Assembly (NCBI GenBank): GCA_903813345.2
Contig: CAIIXF020000010.1
Location: forward strand, 16,441,181-16,505,180
Length of the DNA: 64,000 nucleotides
DNA from: Owenia fusiformis
Lineage: Eukaryota; Annelida; Polychaeta; Sabellida; Oweniidae
Direction: 5' to 3'
The notes under the pieces are model-generated. The model worked only from the letters and a program-made list of their open reading frames with translations, was not told the DNA's origin and did no database searches. The position numbers and the translations under genes were made by a program. This document shows, one piece after another, positions 38,301 to 53,300 of this stretch. The first letter of the stretch is position 1; each line of letters begins with the position of its first letter.

Positions 38301-41300
38301 AAGCAATAATTGAAGTACAAACAGGAAAAGAACAAGCAATGAATAAGTAAGGAATTAATTTGAAATTATCTTGAAACTTTTTGTATAGGTTGAATATGTT
38401 ATTGCGAATTTTTCTCCCAAAATTGAGATTCATCACTTAAATCTTCAATATCTCATTTCAATATATTTTGTTATTGATCTGATATCATGCACACCTCAGT
38501 GGTGTCAGCTTTTTCCTCTGTTGGTTCAGTATCAGCTGGTTTGTCATCAGCTGGTTTGTCTTCATCTGCAGGCTTTTCTGCCTCCTCTTTGGTTTCCTAA
38601 GAACAACAACATGCAGAGTGCAGACTAAGACAACACTAGCATAACGTATACTGAATAATAAGGACAAAATGGGTCATGGTGGTTGTTTTTGAGATGTTAA
38701 ATTGAGTGAAAAAGAAAGGAATCAGAATGGAAGTTGGTTAAAACTTTCAATGGTATATGATAGAAATATAGAACAGCAAGAAAATCAGACAGCTCATTTG
38801 AACAAGGGGCAGTTCATTCACACAAGGGGCCAGAAAATCAGAGAGTTCATTCAAACAAGGGGCCGGTAAATCAGACAGTTCATTCAAATTCATTTATTAC
38901 ATTTACACAAATACATTTTTGTTATCCCTACTAAATGGATCAGAAATTGGAAGGTTAAATGTGAACTCATTTTTTTATTTTAAAATGGCAGATGGTTGAA
39001 ATTCTGTTAGTTCAGAAAGTTCTAGAAAACGTTTAAGTAGTCTAAAGTATAGGTTGTGCTATTGCTAATTAAACAGAATAACGTGCATAGTGTTATCAAA
39101 TTCAGCGATCTTAATAAATTAATAGAAAGAAACTTAAATTGTACTTCAAGAAATAAGCTCTTGGTAATCATATCGCAAATATAAAATCATGTGACATCCA
39201 TGAACAAAACAGCAAACACAAACATGTATACCTGTATATGAGCACTGTCAACAAGGACAAATGACAACAAAAACATTTAAGTCATAAAATTTCAAATGAA
39301 CATTATACCTCTTTCTCTGGTGTCTCCTTAGTTTCATCATCAGTCTCTTTTTTCTGGTCCTCAGTGGCCTCTTTCTTTTCACCTTCCTTTGCCTCCCCCT
39401 CTTTAGCCTCACCCTCTTTAGCCTCTCCTTCCTTCACATCCTCTGATGGCTTCTCGTCTGTTGAGCCAGAGAAGAAGTTTGAGATTGTGTTGCCTAGTTC
39501 TGAAATATTGGCATGTTCTTGTTTTGAATTGTATGTTATGATTGCTATTGCTCACATGATTAAATGGTAACCAAATTCCTTTTCATGGCCTCATTGAATT
39601 TTTTTTAATTCACAAATATAAAACAACGGGTGAATTGAATGATACAAAACATTTCTCTAATATTTTGACGAATTTGCTTCGTTGAAAGTTTGGATTCTCA
39701 ATATGTATAAGAACATTACAGCTTAACTCTCATAAGTCTGCTACATCTAGCAAAATTGGCATTTCCTGGTGTCTCTTGATGAACAGAAGAATATTGATTC
39801 ATATTACTGCAAAATAGCAGAGCATAGATCCAGTGAATCGACTACTAAGAGCTTTAATTATTTTTCACTTTCATGATCTGGAAGGTTACATTTACAATAT
39901 GACACAATATTGACATACAAAACAAAATAAAGCCCCAAGTGACCAAAATAAATTGCCCGTTTCTACCACCTAACATAAAAAAGCATAATTAAAATAATTC
40001 AGTTGCGAAAATGGAAAATGTTGAAAAAATGAGATTTATAACTATTTGCTACACTCACTCGTGTTCATATTTGATATCAACTCATTGGTAAAATGATACC
40101 ACACAGAATGATGTGATATTACAGAGAACCCAAAATCACAAAAATATTCTTCATATATTTCAACTCCTTGTCACCAATATCAGCAATCGTTAACTGGGCT
40201 TCAAAGTGTTGAAAGAGTGGTATTGTTAATTCACTATTGGATTTGATATAATGATGAACATTGTGAAGCAGTATTTACATCAGGCGTTCTGCTATGAGAT
40301 TTCAAAACAATTCAGCCAAGGGATTCAACATGTTCAAAGAGGAGGATTTATACAGACAGAGAGGTAAATGCTAAATTAATACAGCTAAAGACTTTAGTGT
40401 TACGCCATATACATCTTTTCACGAAACAGGCCATGTAATATTAATTGCTAACGCAAGACCCCAAATTAGTATAGTCTGAAGCTAGGAGCTACAACATCCA
40501 AGTCCCCATGCCACTTACTGGCAAAAGAGAAGGCTTCATCTGTTTTATCTAAACAAAAATCAACAAACTGACCCTTCATAATTCCAGACTGTAAAACATG
40601 TTATTCAGCGTAGAGCACATTTCTGAGTTCAGAACTCAGAAGTTTGCAAAACAGAACCAGATCGTATAACAAGGTTTACAGTATTATACATAGACAATAT
40701 CTTCAACTGTTTAACAAAATCACTTTTTTAAACTGGAGACCATTTCCGGAAAAAAAACGTTGTCTTTGGGATTGCTATAATTCAATTGTCATTGATACAT
40801 GACTATAGCAACAAAAGACAATTGAATGTCAAAGACAATTGAACGTCACAAGTCGTCACTGACAATGTTTTCAAGAAATGACCCCCTCTCTGAAAATTAA
40901 CTGAATCTACAACAATATTAAGATGCTCTTTACTCAAGACAAGTACCACCTCCCATATTTGCATGAATGTGTCAATATTCTATAAGAAATACAATAACCA
41001 GTGTACAGGTTTTTACAACAATCAATACTACTCACTAGACAATGTTGACTGGTCATCTTCTGGTGATGGTTGCTTTTCAAATTGGAACTCCACCTATAAA
41101 TAGAGTAATATTTACAAATGGCTGTTCTTCAATTTGAAGTTCATGTTTTAAGTACAATAATATTTATAGTTGGCTGCTTTTCGACATTTTATGTGAGTGC
41201 GGAAATACCTCCGCTCTTACAGCTGAATAAAATAGGTCCTTCTCTAATGTTAACACTAAATTTCATCACATTGAGCGAACTGGATTTGAGTCCATTTAAA

Positions 41301-44300
41301 ACAGGGCAGATACTGCTGTATTAGAATTCAACTGAAAGGCCAATGAGTATATGGGAATGAAGTGATTTAATGGAATTTCTATCATATTCTTATAGGAAAA
41401 CCTCTTCATTCATTTCATCAATTCATCAGCATCATTTATACTACATCCTCATTTCTTTTGACATGTACATCATGTATTCCACTCTTTCCTTCAAGACTTT
41501 CACTTTAAGATGTATTACCTTATCTAGAACCAGTATTCCACTCTCATCCATCTTGAAGTGTGCCTTGACCCCCTTAGACTCTGCATCCTTGCCATATTTG
41601 GTATGTGCGTCTGCTACACCCGCCAGTGACACCTTGTTCAGTTCAAGGTCACCAAATGTCCTACAACCAGTTTCATATAATGTTAGAGTGCAATACTAAG
41701 ACTTCTAATCTGATGCTCAAAATTAATGTATTCATCTACTTATCATGTTGTTCTCTTACATATACATGTAACCATTTGCTGATCCAATTCAAATATAAGC
41801 AGTGATTATGTCACACTCTGCTTTCTAAAATCTGGGAGGTATCAAATTAGGTTGGATTCACATTAATATGCAAAGCTCATGAATAATTAAATAGAAATAT
41901 ATAATATTAATTAAGATAAATAAAAAATAAAAAACATTGATTTAAAATTTTATTCATAGTTTCTTACTTTAGCTCTGTCTCAGATAAAAATGACAGGTCT
42001 CCGTAATTAACATCAAATGTGAAGTCTGTGGTGTGCTTGTTGAAGGTCATCACCTTCTTCTGGGGGAATGGGTTCCACCGTCCAAACAGGGTACGTTTCA
42101 CAGTCTTTGTGGACTCCTTTCCATCATCATCAACTTTGGTTCTTTCAAACTCAACCTAGGAGGGTGGCATAATGCATGACATGAGCAAACTGTATTGGAA
42201 AATCTCAGAACAATTTTGAAGGGGCATGTTCAAGAAATTCTGAACAGTAAAGTCACACTCACATGAGCTCTACAGCAGCCAATTAAGCTTCACAGAATCA
42301 ATATAGAAAATCTACATCGAACTGCCTATATTCCATGCTGCATATTTCTCTCAATTTGGGAAACTACAGCAACTGTATAGTGGGTTAATTTAGCGCTACT
42401 TAATTTGGTGATTTTGCCATTTTTATCATTTTTGGCATATTGGCGGCTATTTAATTTGGAGGACACCAGGGCTTGGACACTGGAACAAAATACAAATTGT
42501 TACACATGTTCCTTCAACTCAACTACTATGTCTAGTAATTTATTATTGAAACGATTCCCTTGGGGCAATTTAGAAGTAGCATGTTCTGATTAACACTCTT
42601 ATCCTTATCCAGATTTTGTAAAAACTAAACCAGAAGTGACTTGAACACAACAGACAACATTTTTGGGGATCCCTTTTAAATTTTGGCGAAGATGTAGATT
42701 GGCATTTTTTCTATTTCGCCAAATTCACCAAATTAAAGTAGGCGACAAATTGACCCAATCTACAGTAGTTGCCATAGATCAAATGTGACAGAGGCATTAG
42801 AGGTGTCTGATCAATTTGACATTCTGTTTTTCTGGAATCATGATGAAAAAAAGTAAGATGCCATCACAATCAACCAATGTAGTCATGGTGACATTAAAAC
42901 ACTAGTAGTGTACAAAAATGACTTTTGACCTTTATTAGTCACTACTGGAGCACAATGTAAGGTCACAATGGGTTGCACATATGAACTCCTTTTGACATCT
43001 AACAGATAATTTATCCCTTTTTGACATCTTTTTCTATTTACACTTGGTAGTAAAGTACACTAAATATTCTACTTGAATGTTGAACTCTTGCTGTTTATCA
43101 TGTGCTAGACATTCACATTACATGATACAGTAAAACCCGTAAAGTGGAACACCTCTTTAACTGTTAAAGTGAAACACCCCAGTCAGTGAAATACCTCCTT
43201 AATAGTAGAACACCCCCAGAGTACTCTGACCAATTGACTAATGTTAAATGAACCCCTGTACATGAAAAACCTCTTAAGCAGAACATTTTTACCAAAGATA
43301 CCAAAGGTGTTCCATTTATGCAGGTTTTACTATACAGCAAAAAACAAAGTAAGTCTTAGTATCTAGAGCACATTCTGTCATAAGCTCCTTAACAGAAAAC
43401 AAAAATATGAGAGTTATAACACTTTTAGTTCTGAGCTGTTTTGGTCTCGAAAAGGCTGATACTGGAAAGGTAACTATGTTTTACTTTTCATTATTGCATT
43501 ACTAATAATTAAGTAAACAGAGTAAGGTGAAGCACTCCATCAATCTATCTTGGACATAACTTTTTAAATAAATGACTGTTTGTAAAATAGAACAAATATA
43601 ATTTTTCCTAAATGTCCTATACAAAGTGGTAACAACTACTTTATTATCGTAGGTGCTGATTCAACCTTTTCCACTGTTTAAATTATCAAGAATCAGAGCT
43701 ATGGAGCAGATAGCATTACTCTTTTCAAATGCTGGCCATGATGTAACATACTTCATCCACACGGAATACACTGCCTCAGAAATACTTCAAGCAGCGAATG
43801 TTACCATTATAACATACCAGTACCCCAGTAAGGACCTAGCATACAATCTGGGAGAGGATAAAATAACAGATTTCAGGAAAATGACAATTCTAGAAGAAAT
43901 GGCATATATGTTTAAAAAAGGACTAATCCACGACATATATGTTAACTATTCAATTTCTGCCTATTTCTCAGATATGAACCAGTGGAGGGGACTCAAAGCT
44001 CAGAACTTTGATTTAATAATATTTGACAGTCAAGATGTTGCTTTAGGAAGGCTCATGAAGGAATATCTAGACAGACCTGCCATACTATGGTCAAATGCCG
44101 GCTTTGAAATGAATATCGATAACTGGCTGGTGCCATTCCCTGTATCATATATACCTATCATGTTTGTGTCATATAGTGACCAAATGACTTTTAAAGAACG
44201 AGCAATGAATGCATTTTACTATGTGGCATTACAGTACTACATGAAAGACTGGTGTGATACGACAAATGATGCTTTGGCAAAGGTTGCTGATAAAGTTGGA

Positions 44301-47300
44301 CTCCCACATGAAATTAGACCTGTTCTCAATGATGCAGACCTCATATTTATCCAGTCTAATTTTCCATACTTCTACCCTCGTCCAATCATGCCAAATGTTG
44401 TCCCTGTATTAGGGTTACTAGATCGTGACCATAAGCCAGTTGATGCAAAGTTTCTCAACTTCATAGATGGCGCTAAAGATGGTTTTATCATCTTCACACT
44501 GGGTTCAATGGCAACAGGTTTCGATGCGCAAACTCGGGAGATTTTTGCTACTGCGTTTGCGATGTTGAAACAACGAGTTTTATGGAGGTATATTGGCTCT
44601 GCTCCTCTATCACTAGGCAACAATACAATGTTGTCACCATGGTTACCACAAAACGATCTTCTTGGGCACCCAAAATTGAAATTATTCATTACCCATTGTG
44701 GATCAGGAAGCTCGGGAGAAGCTGTTTACAATGCCGCACCTGTTATTGGTCTTCCTTTATTTTTAGACCAGCGCCACCACTGTGCTCTCTTGACAAAACG
44801 TCATAAAATGGGTTTAACATTATCATTTGCTGATATCACATTGGACACATTTTCAGCTGCGATTGTTGAGGTCCTTGGAAACCCTCAATACAAGAAAAAT
44901 GCTGTGAAAGCACAGAAACTGGTCCGGGATCAACCCATCAATGCTACATACACAATTCAGTACTGGTGTGAATACATTATGAAGCACAAAGGTGCACACC
45001 ACTTGAAATCTACTGCCATGTTTGAACTGAACTTCTTTCAGTACTTCTTGTTGGACATACTACTGCTAGTATTAATCACTGTGGTGATTTCCTTGGCTGT
45101 ACTATATTGCTTTTTTAAACAGTTGGTATTGTGCCTTTGCAACTATAAGTCTCAGAAACTTAAGACGTCATAAGACATATATATTCTAAGCAAAAAACTC
45201 TTTGCAGTCATGCCACAAGGATGAGATATATCTAGCCAAAATGACGCAACATCCGAGGAGGAGCAGACATTGAATACATCTTATGACGCAATTATGTAAT
45301 CCAAAATTTCAAATGGCAAGAGTTAAAACTTATTCATTGGCTTTTGATTTGGCTTTTAAATAATAGAAGCTGTACAGGCGTTTCAAACTAAAATGAATAT
45401 TCAAAATGAAAATCAATAAAAAAAATTGTGAGGAATGCATCTTGTAAATAGAATATGAAAAATGTTGGTATACTCTAAAATGTGTGAGAATATTTGAAGA
45501 AACACTGATAAGCAGTTTTCCTGGAATAATAATGACATGACATGATTTACCAAAAACTAACTAAAACAAGAAACTTGTGAAATAAATATAGTTCTTTCTC
45601 ACCTGTATGGGGAACATGTTGGCCTCTTTTACCAGGAATTTCAAAACTTTGAATCCTTTACTGAGATGGGCAGCTTGGTAAACAGCACCTTTAAACATAA
45701 AAGACTAATTATATAGAGATAGACTAACTCTATAGAGGTTGATATATCATAGTATTCCATTAAACCAAGCTGATCTAGGTACTTATAATCTAATAAACTA
45801 ATAATCAAAAACAGATTTCATTGGAAGTGAATACATGGCAGGCCTGTAGCCAGGGGGGGTTCGCAGGGTTTCTTTCAAAATCATGCAGTTTTTCACCATT
45901 TTGAGCATTTCTCAAGTGATTTTGGCCATATTTGGGGCAAAATTGTCAAATGTGAACCCCCCTGGAAATTTTTGAAAACTGAACCCCCCCTTGGCAAATC
46001 CTGGCTACATGCCTGCATGGCATTCAAAAATTCACCAAGTAAACAACTCATTTTGCATTTTAGCAAAAAATTTTAATTGTAACAGATTCATGTTTTTATT
46101 TTTCTTGCGAATATAAACAGCACAATATACAGAATGAATTATTATGAAGCATTATATCCATATCAAACTCTTAATTATATGGGTGTTGTCCCAGAACCTG
46201 AGATTGTCTACCCACCTAGTGCAGCAGCCTCATCTGTATTTATACTCTTTCCCAGGTCTTCTCTCTTTATTTCAGCCAGAATCTTCTCCTGCACCTTTGG
46301 AACACGTGTACCTGCCCCCATCAGTATAACCTCATTTATCATTTCCTATAATACGGAGAAATGCAGTCGTGTAATCCAATGTCAACTGTAGTAATACTTG
46401 CACAGCCAGGTGCTGCTACAGAGAACATATTTTGATGGACAGTCATCTATTGTGTCAAATGAGAGTTTTCCAAATGTGATGCTTAATGCGATTCTTGATT
46501 CCATATTTCCAGAGACATAACATACAACAAAGATTTAAACACTTTACAAATTGAAAATACAGTTGACTAACCATAGATATTTCTGCAGCATCCATGGCAT
46601 CTTTAATAGGTTTGCTCACTCTCTCCATGAGATCTTTACACATCTCTTCATATTCATCACGGGTAACCTTTGCACGGAAGTCAATATCCTCAACTAAGCT
46701 CTCAACCTAAATCGAAAAATGGATATTTTAGCAATGGGTTTAGTCTTAACTAAGAAGGCATGTATGAGTTCTCAAATCCCTTTACACATTATATTTGTAA
46801 GTAGTAAAACAAAGTAAAGTACAAAACAGTTTTTATGACCAGAATGCCTCTTTTGTGTATAAAACCATCCAAATCAATAAATACAAGACATTTTAAAATC
46901 TTGCTTCCAAGGAAGCCAATACACAACTACAATTGACCAGCAATTATGAAGATTATAACAAGGAGGAGCTGTCATTTTGAACATACCTGAGCATAATGTT
47001 CAGTGTTTGCACTAAGGACGGTTTTTAGTCTGCCAGCTTCCTTGAAAAGCTTAGCCATAGATCTAGGGATTTCTGTCACATCTTGGGGAGTCTTCTTCTG
47101 CTCATTGAACAGCTTGGCCAGATGTTTCTGTAGACGTAACTGGAATTCTACTCCTCCAAGGGACCTGTCATATCTGAAAGACAACAAACAATAACACAGT
47201 CTTAGTTACCTACTGTTTTAGCAACCTTGATATTTACACAAGACTTACTCTGAATATATGAAGATTTTCCAACACGATTTTAATACTGAAATTCTTTAAA

Positions 47301-50300
47301 ACCACTGAGAAAGTCAAGTAACATTTATCATCAAAGGCATATTTCTCTTATCCATATGATCTTATCATCTTATCTATTTTGTAACAATGTCCCCTAGCAG
47401 AGAATGTCTAGGATTATATTAAATACCGAGACAATTTCTTTGATAGACATGTCAATGTAGGCACTGGTATTTTCCTAGGGCTACAGAAACCCAAGGGATT
47501 TTCAGTCAGAGCCACAAATATACATGATAAGGGTGTATAAGATGAGCGAATTACAGACCAGCTAGTTCAAACTGAATAGTGGTTGAAAAAATCAATGGGC
47601 CAAGATCAAAACTAACTGGTTCCACTCCCTCTTGGCCTTATGTCACACACAAATGATAAGGTTTAATTTCTGGGCCACTTACCCCACTCCTTTAATAGTG
47701 ACCTGGGGGTTGGTCTCCACAATGGTTCCCTCCTTGGTTTTCACAACCTGGTAGGCTAAAAGCACATCAAATATGTCAAATAAGAATGATGGATATTCGA
47801 TTCATGATACGATTTCTTGTCCTTGAAGGTTTTTGAGCAAACTATTGTTCCACCTAAATCACTTTCTTGATTCATTTAATTTTGGAGTTAAATTTCAGTT
47901 TCTGTTCTCAGACATAGCACTTAACATATAAGAGCAACTTGAGATTTTTACATTTTAAAGTCAATGGATAACATCTGGGGGGGGGGGGTTCTAAGGCATA
48001 TATGTCATATACAACATGTAGATTGTACATACCTGCAACAGTGGCAGTAGTACTGGTAGAGCCCATGTCGTAGAACATGTAGTACTGTGTTGTGCTGTTA
48101 AAGGACTTCCTCCTGAATACACCATAGTTTAGAGCCACTGGAATGGAGGAAATTAACTATGTGACTGCATAAATCAGCAAGACAACAAGTGATAAGTATC
48201 GCACTTTGAAGAGCAAAATGGTCACCATGTAATTCAACCAGCATGCCAAACACCTCATCAGGCTGATCATTCGTCTGCTCAAAATGCCAAATTAAAAAAT
48301 ATCTGATAATATGCTTGGTATTTTTATAAGAAGCATATGGCTTTGGCTGCACATATGAATATTTAATGGATGGGAAATCTTTATAAAAGGTGATCCTAAA
48401 AATGCAATCTTCTAATTTTAGAATAACTTTTTCAATTATGGTGGATCTTATTGTGTTCTATGTGTAGAGAGTGCTCAATGGAGCAAACAGATCATTCCAT
48501 CATAACTGAAGACTTGCATTTTGGGGTCACTCTATAGATGTGAAAATAGATACCAGAGGAGAAAAACTCCATACCTGCCGAGTTATCATTCATCAGTTGT
48601 AGGACCTTCAATCCAACCAAGTCTGCTGCTCTCATCACAGACTTCCTCTCAGCCTGGTTAAAATAAGCTGGAACTGTAATCACAGCCTCCTTCACAGGTT
48701 GTTCAGCAAATGTTGATGCAATATCTTTCGCTTTTTCCAAAACCATGGCTAGTAGCTCTTCTGGACTGTATGTTTCACTGTGGATAAAAAATTGAGTATT
48801 GGCTAAACGTAGGTGTGTATCATATGAATATCAGTTTTCATTCATAATTTCGTTATTCAATATTCATGCAACAGTGAGCCCCCAGTATTTAAGTAACTGG
48901 GGAACCAAGGTTTCACTGTGGACAAAAGAAGATGTTTATTCATGATTTTTCACATTATTAATACCACAGGGATTTCCCTAGCGCTAACATAAATGGTTGG
49001 AGGGAGAAATTGAAAATTGTCTTGCAATGATTTGAGAAAACTTCTTGTATGAATTGGAATTCAATTCACTTGTTGTTACTAAACAAGAATTGTAATCTCG
49101 ATCTTTAAAATCAACCTTTGATTTGATTTGAGAAAACTACTTGTAAGCAACTAGAAGTATTTTCCTGTCTTTGTATACTATAATTCATTGTAAAATAATC
49201 TAAACAACTAGTGTCTCTAAAAATGTTTTCTCTCCCAGTCACATACCCCTCATGTCTGAAAACGACTGTATTCATTTGTTCATCCTGCTCAAGGGTGGCA
49301 TCAGGGAATCTCCGCTGGTATTGCTGAACAAGTGGATTATCCAGAGGCTTAGCTAGGAGGTCATTCAGGAACTTAAAGGCAGCTTTGGGATACCGGACAC
49401 TCTACAAAAACATTTAACATTTCATGACTCGAACATGTATGACTTCAGTGTATGGCAGGAGATCCTCCAAAAATAAACAATGTTGAACAAAAAATGAATT
49501 TTTAATATTTTAATATTTTTTTAATTTTAAGTACTGTGATATGAAACAGTAAAACAATGATAGAATTCTATTCAGAATTAAATATAGATTTTAAGGATAA
49601 TTGTCTTCTTTCAAAGAAGCTTCAGAATTATATGAAAATTCAAAAAAATTTCTTTGATAGACATGTCAATGTAGGCACTGGTATTTTCCTAGGGCTACAG
49701 AAACCCAAGGGATTTTCAGTCAGAGCCATAAATATCCATTTGCACAATTTCAATTCCAATTCAATTCAATTACTTACATCCAAATGATGAATGGGCATCA
49801 GACAAGAACAGAGAGCCCAAATGGCTAGTTCCATAAGATTTATACACAGCTTTTAAAAAACTGCATGTTTTTTTACCACAAATACTGCACTGGTCATTCA
49901 AGCAATTCATTCTTAGTCAGTATTCATATGATCACTGAACTATTGTTTTAAATTAGCCAATCAAATTACACAGATTTTAGAAATAACATATTAATAATAT
50001 TTACTGTTGTCAGTGCTCCATCTCCAATCAACCGCTCTCCATTCCTCATTGTGATGACAACTGGGGTTTTACGCTTTGACTCTCTACAAACCAAAATATC
50101 AACAATATTGCCAAATAAAATGTTCAATAAATAATACAGTAAAATCTGTGTAAGTAGAACACCTTTGGTACCTCAAAATATTGAAAAACTAAGGAGGAGA
50201 TCCAACTTAAGAGAAGTTCATTTTACAGTAAGTTTATTGCAAACTGGGAAGTATTCCATTTACATTTGATGATGATGTAATTAGAATTGTATTTATAAGC

Positions 50301-53300
50301 AACTTTATTTTTGTATTCAGTAGTTAGTTTAATCTTAGGTCAATTTTGTATATTGTAGTTTTTAGTTTTTTAGTGACTAATTTAGTGACTGTCATTGTAA
50401 TGACATCAGAGAGTCAACAAAAGATACATATATATATGAACACATATTCCACTTCTGAAGGGGTACCATCACTGGAGATGTTCCACTTAACAGGTTTTAC
50501 TGTATAAGTATTTCCAATTCTTATTACAATATTATAAGTTATTGAATGATTTGAAGTGCAATACAGGATATATTCTGCTCGAGAAATTCCGTATTGGAAC
50601 GAAACGAAGTCTCAGTAGCAATACAGATTGCTACAGCACAAGAACTGACCAATCAGAAGGCTTCATTTTAAAGATCATACGATAATTTAGAATGTTAATT
50701 TATTTGGAGAATTCAATAGTCAATCAATTTGACATAATCGATGGTTACTTAAATTATTCAGATTGGGATTTATTATTTGTATCAATTATCATAATGACAG
50801 CTTAATTGAAGCTTGACTGTCTGTGGGAGTAATTTAGTCCTCAATGTAATTAGAATGACTGTTATACCCTGAAATATGTCTGATTGCAAATTTACTAATC
50901 TGTCACTCATATCAAAATTCCTTCATTGAAATCTAGTTCTTGACATTAAAATGTAAATCTCTGTTTATTATGCCAAACATGAGATATCAAAGCCTTCAAC
51001 GAGTTTCTTGCAAGCAAGTATTTCTTTCTAAAAGGCATATTGTTAGTTTTGAGCTGTAAGATGTTAAACTATGTTGTTCAACTTGTACTTAATCTCCCAT
51101 AAAACACGGCTGCAAATAACAGATTTTTTTTTACAATTCTGCTGCATACAAGCTTAGACCTCTGTTACCTAAATGGTACAGTATACCATCAGTGTTCTCC
51201 CTAGGACTTTTACATGTCTCACATGTCTCACCTATTTTCAAAAAAGAAGATAAACAATCTAAATTAAACTATAGACCAATCTCTCTTTTGTCCTGTATAT
51301 CCAAAGTCTTTGAACGTTTAGTATTCAATGTATTATATAACTTTTGTAAAATAAACAATATCTTAACTCCCAGAAATTCTGGTTTTAAACCAAACGACTC
51401 AGCAATAAATCAACTGATAAACTTAGTTAACAAAATTTACAAAGGCTTGGATGATCGAAATGAAATTATGATAATCTTTTTAGATATTTCCAAGGCATTT
51501 GATAAGGTTTGGCATACTGGTTTAATTTACAAGTTAGAATCATATGGAATTTCTGGTCAACTTCTAAAATGGTTGAAAAGCTATCTTTCTGACCGCAAAC
51601 AGAGAGTTGTCATAAACGGTGTTCATTCTGACTGGCGCTACATCGAAGCAGGTGTCCCTCAAGGCTCAATACTCGGACCTCTACTATTTCTGTTTTACAT
51701 CAATGACATTGTTGAAAATAAAGATACCGACATAAACCTTTTCGCTGATGATACCTCTCTACTTGAAGTGGTAAACGACCCTATACTCAGCTCAGTTAAA
51801 ATGCAACATGATATAGACCAAATAGAACAATGGGCAGAAAGATGGAAAGTTACTTTTAATGCTGCCAAGTCAAAACTTCTGATAATCTCACTTAAACAAA
51901 ATAAATTTAATTATCCTGATATAAAGTTAAACAACTCTGTAATTCAAACAGTTGATCACCATACCCATTTAGGACTTACAATTCAATCAAATATGAGCTG
52001 GCACCTTCATATTAACAATATTGTAAAGAAAGCAAATAAGAGACTTGGCCTCCTTAAAAGGAGCTCATTTAAATACAACTTAAATCAAAATGAACTAGAA
52101 ACATTATACTTTTCAATGGTTCGATCAGTACTTGAATATGGTGACGTCCTTTATAATAATTGTCACTTATTCCAAAGTAAATCATTAGAAAACATCCAAA
52201 GAGAAGCTGCTATATTATGTTCACATGCCTATAGACATACTAAATATAATGACATTTTGAATGAACTTGGCTGGGACTCACTCAAAACCAGAAGACAATT
52301 ACATATTACCACCATTTTCCATAAAATGGTTTATCAAAATGCCCCGCTTTATTTGACTGACCTCTTAACCCCTCTCTCCCAAAAGCAGACCAGATATAGC
52401 TTAAGAAACCAAAATTCTTTCAATATACCCTTCTGCAGACTTAACATTAATTACAAGTCGTTTCTTCCAAATGCCATTAGAATATGGAACAACCTTGAAC
52501 AACAGTTTAGGAACATTGGTTATCTCCCTCTATTTAAATATAAACTTAAACATTCTATTTGCAAAAGCAAAAATAAACTTTACTCATTAAAAGCCAGCAA
52601 ATCTGCAATTAATCATGGGAGAATCCGAATGGGTCTCAGTGCTTTAAACCATCAACGTTTCTCTTACAACCTCATAGACTTCAAACATTGTGCTTGTGGT
52701 TTCGCACAAGAGACACCACTTCATTATTTTCTTGACTGTCCCCTCTATGTTGCCCAAAGAACAACTCTTTTCAGGGAATTAGGGAACATAGCCGTAACCA
52801 ATAGACTTAATCTTCTCAATCATATTATCCATGGAAACAAAGATTCTTCATTCATTGACAACTGCACTCTATTTAATCATGTCCAGACATTCATCAGAGA
52901 CACTCAGAGATTCTTATAACCATATAAAACTGTCTAACCTATTGCATGACATCTCAAAATTTTATATGTAGACCCCTAGGGGATGTAATAGTGTAAACTG
53001 TAAACCCTAGGCTAAATAAAATGATTTAAAAAAAAAAAAAAAAAGGACTTTTACTTTTCTCAAGTACATGTAGATGCAAAATTCTCATTTTCACAATCAG
53101 TCAAAAATTGGACAAAATATGCCAATTTTTCTCATTTTCATGTGGGTGCAAATGAAAGTTCAGGTGGGTGCAAGCCTGTTTTTAAAAATCAGGTGGGTGC
53201 CTCTTGGCTACCCAGAATGACGAGATTTCTCATCATTAGAAATGACCTTGAAACCCAGAGGGACGAGAAAATCCATCACAAAAATTGTTTTAAAACATGT

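Larger units (their letters stand above)
33535..45335. repeat. Tandem segmental duplication, unit A (intact)
   Basis: Block of about 11.8 kb holding HYOU1 3' flank, exons 25-13 and the nested UGT3. The right limit is set where the 3' flanks of UGT3 and UGT2 stop matching (about 45335 and 33535, after a shared acttattca). At 33535 the UGT2 flank joins HYOU1 downstream sequence, which is the head-to-tail junction. Limits are good to roughly ten bases by eye. Confidence 0.8.
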
